Below are positions 49,769 through 58,914 of a stretch of 64,000 nucleotides of DNA, one piece after another. The notes beneath the pieces were generated by a model. It was not told the DNA's origin. It worked only from the letters and a program-made list of their open reading frames with translations, and searched no databases. The position numbers and the translations under genes are program-made. Location of the stretch: positions 62,001-126,000 of the forward strand of contig NZ_JAFCJZ010000002.1 of the NCBI RefSeq assembly GCF_018130765.1, in the 5' to 3' direction. This DNA is from Bradyrhizobium iriomotense. GTDB taxonomy: Bacteria; Pseudomonadota; Alphaproteobacteria; Rhizobiales; Xanthobacteraceae. Positions within the stretch are counted from its first letter, which is position 1. Each line of letters starts with the position of its first letter.

Positions 49769-51607
49769 ATGTGTGGAATCGCAGGAATCGTCGATTTGCG
49801 CGGCAATGCGGTCGAGCCGGCCGACATCTCGCGGCTGACCAGCCTGATCGCGCATCGTGGTCCGTTTGGCGAAGGAACGTGGTTCAGCCCGGACCGGACT
49901 CTCGCATTCGGCCATCGTCGCCTTGCGATCATCGATCCCGGCGAGGGCGGCTATCAGCCGATGCTGTCTGCGGACGGCCGTCACGTCATTGTCTTCAACG
50001 GCGAGATCTACAATTTCCTCGAGCTGCGCCGCGAGCTCGAGGCGCGGGGCGCGGTGTTCCGCAGCCAATCCGATACCGAAGTGATCCTCGCCGCCTGGGA
50101 GGCCTGGCGGGAAGACATGCTGCCGCGCTTCAACGGCATGTGGGCGCTGGCGATCTTCGACACGGCTACGAGCGAATTGTTTCTCGCGCGCGATCGCTTC
50201 GGCATCAAGCCGCTGCTCTATGCCATGTCGCCGGAGCGATTTGTCTTCGCCTCCGAGCAGCGGGCGCTGGTGCGGAGCGGACTGATCGATGCTTCCGTCG
50301 ACCTGGAGGTGGCACGGCGGCTGTTGCTCGACGCCTTCGGTATCGAAGGAAGCGACCGCACCCTGTTTCGGCAGGTTCGCCGTCTGCAGGCCGGCCATTG
50401 CATGTGGCTGCGCCAGGGCAAGGTCGGCGTCAGGCGCTGGTGGCGGACGATCGATCATCTGCCTGCGGTACCGGCCACGGAATCCGAGCGTGTGGCCGGC
50501 TTCCGCGAGCTGTTCCAGGACGCCGTGGCGCTGCGGATGCGCAGCGACGTGCCGATCGGGACGTGCCTGTCCGGAGGCTTCGACTCATCGGCGGTGATCT
50601 GCACCATGGCGGCGCATGAGCAGGCCGGGATGGGGCCGCGCGACAGCGCTGCATGGCGTCATGCCTTCGTCGCGACGTTCCCGGGCGCATTGAATGACGA
50701 GCGGCCGATGGCCGAGGAGGCTGCCGCCTGGGCCAAGGTCGAACCCACTTTCCTCGAGATCGGACAGGGCGATGCGTTGACGGATCTCGATCGGATTCTC
50801 GACGATCTCGACGACGTCTATGTCGGGTTGCCCAGCGCGGCATGGCTGATCTATCGGCAATTGCGGCAGAGCGACGTGACGGTGTCGCTCGACGGCCACG
50901 GGGCGGACGAGTTGATGGGGGCCTATTTGCAGGAAGGCCAGGCGGCTGCATTTCGAATCCGGAACGCCGCGGAAGATCTGGCCTCGCGATCGCCGCTGGC
51001 GCGTCGCTGCGTGGACCTCCTGCGCGTGCTCGCCTTGAAACGTCAGGGCGTCTATTTTCTGCGGGGCGGCCTGCGAGAGATCCCGAGCCCGCTTCCGCTG
51101 GTTGCCGAGGACGATGTGCTGCCGCGTGAATGGGGCGGCCTGAACCGGCGGCTCTACCGCATGTTTCACAGCACGGTGCTGCCCACGATCCTGCGCAACT
51201 TCGATCGTCTCTCGATGGCCCACGGCGTCGAGGTCCGTATGCCCTTCATGGACTGGCGCCTGGTGACCTACACGATGGCGCTTCCGGAAAGCAGCAAGTC
51301 GGCAGACGGCTATACCAAGGCTGTCGCCCGGCGGGCGATGGCCAACCTGATGCCGGAGTCGATCCGGACCGCGCGCCGCAAGGTCGGCTTCAACTCGCCG
51401 ATGCCCGAATGGCTGAATGGACCTTTGGCCGGCTGGACGGCCGACCTGCTCGACCGCGAGGTGCCGGCCTTTGCCGAATTGGTGGATGAAGCGGCCTTGC
51501 GCCGAGCAGTCAGCCGGCTGACGGCGTCAAAGACGTGGGATTGGGAGACGGTCGGGCGGATCTGGCCGTATCTGAACATGAAATGGATGTTGGCAAGGTA
51601 CGCCTGA
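49769..51607 (+). CDS. Asparagine synthase-like glutamine amidotransferase (AsnB family)
   Basis: A 612-aa enzyme starting MCGIAGIVD, with the catalytic Cys2 of class II amidotransferases. The glutaminase half has HRGPFGEGTW and VFNGEIYNFLELR, and the synthetase half has the PP-loop SGGFDSSAV (about residue 268). In a glycan locus such proteins are thought to amidate uronic-acid sugars rather than make free asparagine, as proposed for several capsule clusters; that is inference here. The gene is tightly packed: 3 bases after the flippase and 3 before the next glycosyltransferase. Confidence 0.92.
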   Translation: MCGIAGIVDLRGNAVEPADISRLTSLIAHRGPFGEGTWFSPDRTLAFGHRRLAIIDPGEGGYQPMLSADGRHVIVFNGEIYNFLELRRELEARGAVFRSQSDTEVILAAWEAWREDMLPRFNGMWALAIFDTATSELFLARDRFGIKPLLYAMSPERFVFASEQRALVRSGLIDASVDLEVARRLLLDAFGIEGSDRTLFRQVRRLQAGHCMWLRQGKVGVRRWWRTIDHLPAVPATESERVAGFRELFQDAVALRMRSDVPIGTCLSGGFDSSAVICTMAAHEQAGMGPRDSAAWRHAFVATFPGALNDERPMAEEAAAWAKVEPTFLEIGQGDALTDLDRILDDLDDVYVGLPSAAWLIYRQLRQSDVTVSLDGHGADELMGAYLQEGQAAAFRIRNAAEDLASRSPLARRCVDLLRVLALKRQGVYFLRGGLREIPSPLPLVAEDDVLPREWGGLNRRLYRMFHSTVLPTILRNFDRLSMAHGVEVRMPFMDWRLVTYTMALPESSKSADGYTKAVARRAMANLMPESIRTARRKVGFNSPMPEWLNGPLAGWTADLLDREVPAFAELVDEAALRRAVSRLTASKTWDWETVGRIWPYLNMKWMLARYA

Positions 51608-51610
51608 GCG

Positions 51611-52699
51611 ATGCGCCTGTTCCAGAATAGCTGCTTCTATCCGTCCTACCTGCCGCGGTTCAACCAACTCGCGGCAAAGGCGCTCAGTTTCGACGCGCGG
51701 CGCCAGGTGTTTCTCAACGACCGTTTCGGCGCGGCGCATTTCCTCAAGCCGGTGCTCGATGGATCGCCGGAGGCCTTCTTCACCAATGGGGACGACGAGG
51801 TCCTGCAGCGCCGCTGGGCGCGCGAGCAGGGCATGCCGGGCGAGCCGTCGCTCGAGGCCATCCTGCTCGCGCAGATCGAGCATCACGCCACCGAGGTATT
51901 CTACAATCTCGATCCGGTACGCTACCCAAGCACATTCGTTGCCAAGCTGCCGGGCTGCGTGAAGACGACGCTGTGCTGGCGCGCGGCGCCGTCGGGACAT
52001 GCCGATTTCACGGCCTATGGCGCTGTGCTCGGCAATTTTCCTTCGATCCTCGACATCTGGCGCAGCAGAGGATGCCGGGGCGAATTGTTCCGCCCCGCGC
52101 ATGATCCGGTGATGGACGAATACGGTCACGGCGAACGTCCGATCGACGTCGTCTTCGTCGGCGGCTATTCGCGACATCATCGCGCACGGGCCAGAACACT
52201 GGAGCGGGTCGCGCACCTCGCAGACAGCCACAACATCGTGCTGTGTCTCGACGCATCGCGCCTGACCAGGCTCGCCGAGAGCGCGATCGGACGATTGCTG
52301 CCGCTAGGACGTCACAGGCGTCCCGATGCCATCGCGGCCATCGCAAGACCCCCGGTGTTCGGGAGAGATCTCTATGAGCTGATCGGCTCGTCCAAGATCG
52401 TGCTCAATGGCGCGATCGATATGGCCGGCGAGGATCGTGGCAACATGCGCTGCTTCGAGGCCATGGGGTGCGGTGCGCTGCTCGTGTCCGACGCCGGAAG
52501 ATATCCGGAGGGCATGCAGGACGGCGTCACGATCGAGACCTATGGTACCCCGGAACAAGCCGCTGAAGTCATCTCGCGCAGTCTTCGGGATTGGCCCAGG
52601 TCGGCCGGGATCGCCGCGCTGGGGCGGGAGCGCATTCGCGGCATTTATGGCAAGGACGTGCAGTGGAAAGCGTTCGTCGATCTCGTAGGGCGGCTGTAG
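51611..52699 (+). CDS. Glycosyltransferase, CgeB/GT1_2-like
   Basis: A 362-aa protein with a GT-B layout. The N-terminal half is not readily recognised (MRLFQNSCFYPSYLPRFNQ). The C-terminal half has VVFVGGYSRHHRAR and the sugar-nucleotide site DMAGEDRGNMRCFEAMGCGALLVSD, typical of the glycosyltransferase group 1_2 (CgeB/spore-coat-like) family, followed by GTPEQAAEVI. It lies between asnB and an acyltransferase in the polysaccharide operon. Donor and acceptor are unknown. Confidence 0.85.
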   Translation: MRLFQNSCFYPSYLPRFNQLAAKALSFDARRQVFLNDRFGAAHFLKPVLDGSPEAFFTNGDDEVLQRRWAREQGMPGEPSLEAILLAQIEHHATEVFYNLDPVRYPSTFVAKLPGCVKTTLCWRAAPSGHADFTAYGAVLGNFPSILDIWRSRGCRGELFRPAHDPVMDEYGHGERPIDVVFVGGYSRHHRARARTLERVAHLADSHNIVLCLDASRLTRLAESAIGRLLPLGRHRRPDAIAAIARPPVFGRDLYELIGSSKIVLNGAIDMAGEDRGNMRCFEAMGCGALLVSDAGRYPEGMQDGVTIETYGTPEQAAEVISRSLRDWPRSAGIAALGRERIRGIYGKDVQWKAFVDLVGRL

Positions 52700-52844
52700 C
52701 CATGCTACAGCATTCGTCGCGCGACCTCCCGATTGATAGCATGAATTTCAACTTACTGATCCAATGGAGGACGGAGGTTGGCTCCGTTGGAGGTGTCATG
52801 AGAATCCAAACACGTTCGATCTTGCGACGTGAGAGGGTGCGCTG

Positions 52845-53465
52845 ATGTCCAGCCTTTCCACGCTTGTCCGCCATTGCGCGCATGCCATCGATGGCATCAA
52901 TTGGCACTATATCGTCCAGCGCCTGATCGGGCGGGCGACCTGTCGCTTGCACCCTGGAGCGTTCCTGGCTCATACCGCGCGGATCAGGAACGCGCGGGGC
53001 GATAGCGACAGGATCGTCATCGGCAGCCGCTCTCACATCAGGGGCGAGTTGATGATCCTCGGTCACGGCGGCCGCATCACGATTGGAGAGTGGTGCTACG
53101 TCGGAGTCGGCACACGTATCTGGTCGGGAGCTTCGATCGAGATTGGAAACCGCGTCCTGATCTCGCATTCAGTGAACATATTCGATAATCTTTCGCATCC
53201 GATCCGTGCCGCCGAGCGGCACGAGCAGGCGAAGCAGATTTTCACCTTGGGTCACCCTCGCAAGCTCTCGCTCGACGATCGTCCGATCAAGATTTGCGAT
53301 GATGCATGGATTGGCGCTTGTGCGATGGTGATGCGAGGCGTGACGATCGGTGAGGGCGGTATCGTTGCCGCGGGCGCAGTGGTCACCAAGGACGTTCCGG
53401 CATATTCCATCGTGGCGGGTAATCCCGCGACCATTGTTAGGGAGTTGTCGCCGGACGAGCGATAA
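52845..53465 (+). CDS. Hexapeptide-repeat acyltransferase (WbbJ/LbH family)
   Basis: A 206-aa O-acetyltransferase with left-handed beta-helix hexapeptides: IVIGSRSHIRGELMILG, ITIGEWCYVGVGTRIWSG and the end IGACAMVMRGVTIGEGGIVAAGAVVTKDVPAYSIVAGNPA. The active-site histidine region HSVNIFDNLSHPIRA resembles xenobiotic/maltose acetyltransferases. GAGAGGG precedes ATG 52845, which overlaps a TGA of a short upstream frame (TGATG). It probably O-acetylates a sugar of the surface polysaccharide. Confidence 0.9.
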   Translation: MSSLSTLVRHCAHAIDGINWHYIVQRLIGRATCRLHPGAFLAHTARIRNARGDSDRIVIGSRSHIRGELMILGHGGRITIGEWCYVGVGTRIWSGASIEIGNRVLISHSVNIFDNLSHPIRAAERHEQAKQIFTLGHPRKLSLDDRPIKICDDAWIGACAMVMRGVTIGEGGIVAAGAVVTKDVPAYSIVAGNPATIVRELSPDER

Positions 53466-53532
53466 GGGACATCCATGACAACGAGGATTGTAATGCGCTC
53501 ACAAGCCAACCGTCTGCACGCCAGGTAGCGCA

Positions 53533-54465
53533 ATGTCCATATGGGTTACCGGTGCGAACGGGTTCATCGGCCGCCATCTCGTTCGCGAGTTGGCGGGCGG
53601 CGGACATACTGTCCATGGCGTCGGCCATGGAGCCCTCGATCCGGCCGATGCGCGCGCGCTCGGCCTGCAGGCCTGGATCAACGGCGAAGTCGACGCCGCC
53701 AATCTGAATGCGCTCGCCGCCACGCACGGACTGCCCTCGCACGTCTTCCACCTGGCCGGCGGGTCGTCCGTCGGACTGTCGATCGAGCGTCCGTTCGAGG
53801 ACTTTTCGCGGACCGTGGCCAGCACGGCGCGCTTGCTGGAATGGCTTCGAAGCTTTGCGCCCGAGAGCAGGCTGATCGTTGTATCGAGCGCTGCCGTCTA
53901 CGGGGCCGATCACGCCGGGCCGATCCCCGAGAGCGCGGTGCTGACGCCGATGTCGCCCTACGGCCACCACAAGCTGATGATGGAGCAGCTGTGTCAAAGC
54001 TACGTCCGGAGCTTCGGCATACGCTGCGCCGTCGTGCGATTGTTCTCGGTCTACGGTCCCAACCTTCGCAAGCAGCTTCTCTGGGATATCTGCTCGCGGC
54101 TGCGCAGTGAGCAGCGGACGCTGAATCTCGGAGGATCAGGAGCCGAGATCAGGGACTGGACCGATGTTCGCGACGTCGTTCGGCTGCTGGCGCGCGTCGC
54201 GGAGGTGGCGTGGCAGGACGATTTTGACGTGATCAATGGCGGTTCCGGGCGCGGCGTGAGCGTCGCCGGCATTGCCGAAGGCCTGATCGGGCATTGGGGC
54301 AGCAAAACGGCCGTGCAGTTTTCCGGCGTCGCGCGGCTGGGCGATCCGATCAGCCTGCTGGCCGACAACGCGCGCGTGCTCGAGATGAATTTCGACTGGC
54401 GCATTCCGCTGGAGCGGGGTCTTGCCGACTATGTCGCATGGTTCAAGGGCCAGGCTCGTGCCTGA
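53533..54465 (+). CDS. NAD-dependent epimerase/dehydratase (extended SDR)
   Basis: A 310-aa nucleotide-sugar short-chain dehydrogenase. The NAD-binding TGANGFIGRHL is at the N-terminus, the serine of the catalytic triad is in VVSSAAVYG, and the YGHHK motif gives Tyr-x-x-x-Lys. VRLFSVYGPNLRKQLLWD is typical of UDP-glucose/GlcNAc 4-epimerase-like enzymes. It likely makes a sugar precursor for the locus; which one cannot be told. The following glycosyltransferase overlaps its end by 8 bases. Confidence 0.92.
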   Translation: MSIWVTGANGFIGRHLVRELAGGGHTVHGVGHGALDPADARALGLQAWINGEVDAANLNALAATHGLPSHVFHLAGGSSVGLSIERPFEDFSRTVASTARLLEWLRSFAPESRLIVVSSAAVYGADHAGPIPESAVLTPMSPYGHHKLMMEQLCQSYVRSFGIRCAVVRLFSVYGPNLRKQLLWDICSRLRSEQRTLNLGGSGAEIRDWTDVRDVVRLLARVAEVAWQDDFDVINGGSGRGVSVAGIAEGLIGHWGSKTAVQFSGVARLGDPISLLADNARVLEMNFDWRIPLERGLADYVAWFKGQARA

Positions 54466-55651
54466 GCGTGCGCCGCTGCGGATCGCATTCACCAACATTC
54501 CGCGCCGCCTGTGGGCGGGAGGCTACAACTATCAACGCAATCTGTTCGAGGTGCTCAACAGATACGCGCCGGGAGCGGTGACGCCCGTGCTGTTTGCCGG
54601 AACGGCTGACGAGCCTGAGGAGATTGCAGCGCTGGCCGGCATTCCCGCCGTCGAGGTCGTGCGCTCGCCGGTGTTCGATCACGCCGCGACCGGTCTTGCC
54701 CGTGCGACAGGTCTTGCCCGCGCGATCGCCTTCGGTTTGGACGGTCCCGCCGTCGCCGAATTCGAGCTGCGCAAGATCGACATGGTATTCGAATCTGCAC
54801 GCTTCTTTGGCTGGCGCCTGCCGTTCCCGGCGATCGCCTGGTTCCCGGATTTCCAGCACCGCCTGCTCCCGCACCTTTTTTCCAGGAGCGCCTATTGGCG
54901 GCGCGATCTCGGCTTTCGGGTCCAGATCGCGTCCGGCCGGCACATCATGGTGAGCAGCGCCAGCGCGCTCGGCGATCTCAAGCGGTTTTATCCGGGCTTG
55001 TCGAACGGCGTCTCCGTGGTCCGTTTTGCGACCGAGCCGCCGGCCAGCCTGCTGTCCACGAATCCGTCCGACGTGATCGCAAGCTACGGCCTGCCGCCAG
55101 GCTATTTCTATCTGCCGAACCAGTTCTGGCGGCACAAGAACCACCGGATCGTCGTCGATGCGCTCGATCTCTTGAAACGCCGCGGGCTGGACGTCGTCGT
55201 CGCTGCGTCCGGAAATACGCAGGACTCCCGTGACCCCGATCTCTTCGAAACGACCATGAGGCAAGTCAGGTCGCGCGGTCTCGATGCGAATTTCAGGCAT
55301 CTCGGAATGATTCCGCTGGATCACGTCTATGCCCTCCTGCGCGCGTCGATCGCTCTCATCAATCCTTCGGAGTGCGAGGGGTGGAGCACGACGGTCGAGG
55401 AAGCCAAGTCGTTCGGCGTCCCGATGATCCTGTCCGATATCGACGTTCATCGCGAACAGACCGAGGGACGCGCGCGCTATTTCGGCATCCACGACGCCGA
55501 GACCCTGGCCGAACAGATGGCGCAGCTTGCGCAGGCGGCCGGGCCTGCGACCACCCGCAACCTGTTGCCCAATCTCGAGCAGCGCGTTGAGGCGTTCGTG
55601 GCGGATTTCATCCGGCTGACCCAGGATGTGATGGCGTCAGCGGCCCGCTAG
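54458..55651 (+). CDS. Glycosyltransferase family 4
   Basis: A 397-aa GT-B glycosyltransferase. LRIAFTNIPRRLWAGGYNYQRNLF is the N-terminal acceptor domain start, and the C-terminal donor site reads FYLPNQFWRHKNHRIVVDAL ... INPSECEGWSTTVEEAKSFGVPMILSD, with the E-x7-E motif of GT4. GTG 54458 has AAGGG nine bases upstream and gives the family-typical N-terminus; ATG 54422 or 54431 would extend further into the epimerase gene. Last gene of the plus-strand run. Its TAG shares the palindrome CTAG (55648-55651) with the stop of the convergent membrane-protein gene. Confidence 0.9.
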   Translation: MPERAPLRIAFTNIPRRLWAGGYNYQRNLFEVLNRYAPGAVTPVLFAGTADEPEEIAALAGIPAVEVVRSPVFDHAATGLARATGLARAIAFGLDGPAVAEFELRKIDMVFESARFFGWRLPFPAIAWFPDFQHRLLPHLFSRSAYWRRDLGFRVQIASGRHIMVSSASALGDLKRFYPGLSNGVSVVRFATEPPASLLSTNPSDVIASYGLPPGYFYLPNQFWRHKNHRIVVDALDLLKRRGLDVVVAASGNTQDSRDPDLFETTMRQVRSRGLDANFRHLGMIPLDHVYALLRASIALINPSECEGWSTTVEEAKSFGVPMILSDIDVHREQTEGRARYFGIHDAETLAEQMAQLAQAAGPATTRNLLPNLEQRVEAFVADFIRLTQDVMASAAR

Positions 55652-56991
55652 CCAGCCGTGCCGGATCGGGAGCGCTCCCCGTCCGACGAGCGCTCCTGTG
55701 CAAAGACACTCCGAGGCACCACATACCAGAGCACGAAGAGAAGAGCGGCGCCGTGAGTGAGCATGGCGACCGAGAGCGGCACGTTGAGCAGGGTCTGCGG
55801 CAGCAGGCCGGCGGAAATCAGGATGAAGCGGGGCGGCAGGCCCGCGGATGCACGATTGCCGAGCGCCAGCACGAAGCCCGAGGCGAGCGCGGTCAAAGGT
55901 GCGAGATAGATACCGACGGACGCGATCCCTTCGGTCGCAAACAGCGACGCATTCAATTTGCCGAGCTCGTAAGCGTCCTGCATGAGGATGGACAGCTGCA
56001 CATCGTAGGGACAATGCATCAGCGGCTTGAGGACGGAGATCTGGCAGAACCAGGTCAGTGGGTGGCTCGAGAAGAAATTGTTATAGATGTCGAGAGCGCT
56101 GGATGCGGTCGCGATCATCCGGATGTTGACGATGTCGAAGTATCTGCCCGGAATGCTGTTGAGGGCGGCGCCGGTCACGACGATCACGACGAGGCCAACG
56201 AGCATCGGGACGAAGATCGATGCGATGGCTGCCGTTCTCGCCTCCAGAAGGCGCGAGAGCACCGCCAGGGCGATCAACCAGGCGGGCGTGAAGAAGGCGA
56301 ACTTCGTCAGCGTGATGGGGTAGAACAACAGGAGCAGGATGAGGACCAGCGCGGCACGCCAGCGATGGCCGAGCAGCCAGTAGCAGGCGAAGGCGAACGG
56401 CAGCAGCGTGCTGGAGACCCAGCCCATCAGATATCGCACCGCGGCCGGAAATTCGAGCGAGTCGCGATAGTCGTAGATGTTGGCGACCGAGACCAAGCGG
56501 AAATTGTAGGTCGCCGCCACGGCGATGGTGATCATCGAGACGGCCAGGATCAGCGTCAGCAGATGCTCGAAATGTGCGTTCGACAACGTAAATCGCTGTC
56601 GCAGCGGCGCCTTGACGAATAGCACCGGCAACAGGAAGAGCACCAGCGCCAGCGCCGCCGAGATGCCTGCGGGCAATTGCTCGTAGCTGTAATAGGAGAA
56701 CACCTCGATCCATAGGAAGCCCAGGATCATCGTGTAGAAATAGAACCCGACGAAATAGCCGAAGCTGAAGCGGGCGACGACGAACAGCAACGAGACGACG
56801 GAGAAGCCGACCGCAACGATGACCGCGATCCAGAGGCGCTCCACGTTGAAGCTGATATAGTACTGGAAGGTCGCGACCTTGATCAGCGACAGGCAGGTGA
56901 GAGCGCTGTGCAGCAGCACCAGAACCGTCAGCGCAGCCTTCGAGTCCAGCCATGACCGGAGGTCGCTGATCATCCTGGACGGTGCGCTCAT
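55648..56991 (-). CDS. Polysaccharide polymerase-like polytopic membrane protein (Wzy-like)
   Basis: A 447-aa protein with about ten transmembrane helices and a large loop between helices in the second half (around ALDIYNNFFSSHPLTWFCQISVLKPLMHCPYD), the topology of O-antigen/capsule polymerases. Sequence conservation in this class is too low for a firm family call. It is the only polymerase candidate in the locus. ATG 56991 is used; a TTG at 57027 is the frame start. It ends at the minus-strand side of the convergent junction. Confidence 0.72.
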   Translation of the reverse strand: MSAPSRMISDLRSWLDSKAALTVLVLLHSALTCLSLIKVATFQYYISFNVERLWIAVIVAVGFSVVSLLFVVARFSFGYFVGFYFYTMILGFLWIEVFSYYSYEQLPAGISAALALVLFLLPVLFVKAPLRQRFTLSNAHFEHLLTLILAVSMITIAVAATYNFRLVSVANIYDYRDSLEFPAAVRYLMGWVSSTLLPFAFACYWLLGHRWRAALVLILLLLFYPITLTKFAFFTPAWLIALAVLSRLLEARTAAIASIFVPMLVGLVVIVVTGAALNSIPGRYFDIVNIRMIATASSALDIYNNFFSSHPLTWFCQISVLKPLMHCPYDVQLSILMQDAYELGKLNASLFATEGIASVGIYLAPLTALASGFVLALGNRASAGLPPRFILISAGLLPQTLLNVPLSVAMLTHGAALLFVLWYVVPRSVFAQERSSDGERSRSGTAG

Positions 56992-57032
56992 GGCGGACGG
57001 GCTCGCTGCGGACGAGGAGAGTTGCAAGCGTA

Positions 57033-57995
<963 letters not shown>

Positions 57996-58081
57996 GATCA
58001 GTTCCAGGTTGTCCGCGGCGGGGCGGGCTGAGTGGTATCGGCAACGGCTGGACTCGCCAATAGCCAAGTGGGCTTGGATGC

Positions 58082-58097
58082 AGGTATTTAAATACCT
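58082..58097. repeat. Perfect 16-base palindrome AGGTATTTAAATACCT
   Basis: Two 8-base arms with no loop, directly abutting the 26-nt dispersed repeat. It is AT-rich, unlike its surroundings, and lies upstream of the UDP-xylose synthase gene. It could be an operator or part of the repeat element. Confidence 0.6.
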
Positions 58098-58123
58098 CTA
58101 CTGTGCATGGGGTTGTTTTCGCA
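58098..58123 (-). repeat. 26-nt dispersed repeat, copy 2
   Basis: Exact reverse complement of 32437-32462 (core CTGTGCATGGGGTTGTTTT). As in copy 1, a palindrome immediately follows the same end of the element, here AGGTATTTAAATACCT. It lies in the gap between the glycosyltransferase and the UDP-xylose synthase genes. Confidence 0.85.
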
Positions 58124-58153
58124 TTTTTGCAGGCGGGGCGGGCGGCGATGCGT

Positions 58154-58903
58154 CTAGAACTCCCGCCGCTTCAGCCACGCCCGCGCACCCCAATGGGCGA
58201 AGCACCAGGCCGATCGGACCAAGGAGAGATGCTCGACATTGCGGTAGATCTGCCAGACCCATTTGGCCGAGCGCATCGGGCGGCTGGAGACCGAGGAGCC
58301 CCTGACGCGGTAACGGGCCAGGTCCTCGTTGAGACCGTATGCGGTGTGGCCGCGCTTCAGGATCGAGAGCCACAGGCAGAAATCGTCATAGCCCTCGTTC
58401 TTCATCGCGACGGGACCTGCGATCTCGCGGTCGACCATCGCGGTCAGCGTCGCGATCGCGGTGTTCTTCAGGAGCTGCCCATAGCTAAGCGAGGCCGGCA
58501 CCTCGATCAGGCGCCCGGTGACCGTGTTGGTCTCGTTGATGCGGCGGAACGCGGTGTAGCTGAGCGCGGCCTTCTTCTCCTTCGCGAAGGCGAGCTGCCG
58601 TTCGAGCTTCTCGGGCAGCCACAGATCGTCGCTGTCGAGGAAGGCGAGATAGCGGCCCTGCGCGCGGTCGATCGCAGCCTGACGCGCCAGCGCCGGCCCG
58701 CCGTTCTTCGGCATCTGGATCAGCTTGACGCGCGGATCGCGCTCGCCGATGTCGGCGATGATCTGCGGTGTCCTGTCGGTCGAGCAGTCGTCGGCGATCA
58801 GGAGCTCCCAATCGGCAAAGCTCTGGCTCTGCACCGAGCGGATGGTCTCCTCGATCAGGCCTTCGACGTTCCAGGATGGGGTGATGATCGAGACGAGCGG
58901 CAT
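58154..58903 (-). CDS. Glycosyltransferase family 2
   Basis: A 249-aa GT-A enzyme. MPLVSIITPSWNVEGLIEETI opens the nucleotide-binding domain, and LLIADDCSTDRT and FLDSDDLWLPEKL hold the DXD-type metal/UDP site. YDDFCLWLSILKRG is the usual acceptor-side acid. TTG 58918 overlaps the upstream gene's stop, but ATG 58903 gives the standard start. It adds one sugar of the polysaccharide repeat. Confidence 0.92.
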   Translation of the reverse strand: MPLVSIITPSWNVEGLIEETIRSVQSQSFADWELLIADDCSTDRTPQIIADIGERDPRVKLIQMPKNGGPALARQAAIDRAQGRYLAFLDSDDLWLPEKLERQLAFAKEKKAALSYTAFRRINETNTVTGRLIEVPASLSYGQLLKNTAIATLTAMVDREIAGPVAMKNEGYDDFCLWLSILKRGHTAYGLNEDLARYRVRGSSVSSRPMRSAKWVWQIYRNVEHLSLVRSAWCFAHWGARAWLKRREF

Positions 58904-58914
58904 GACGGATCCGT

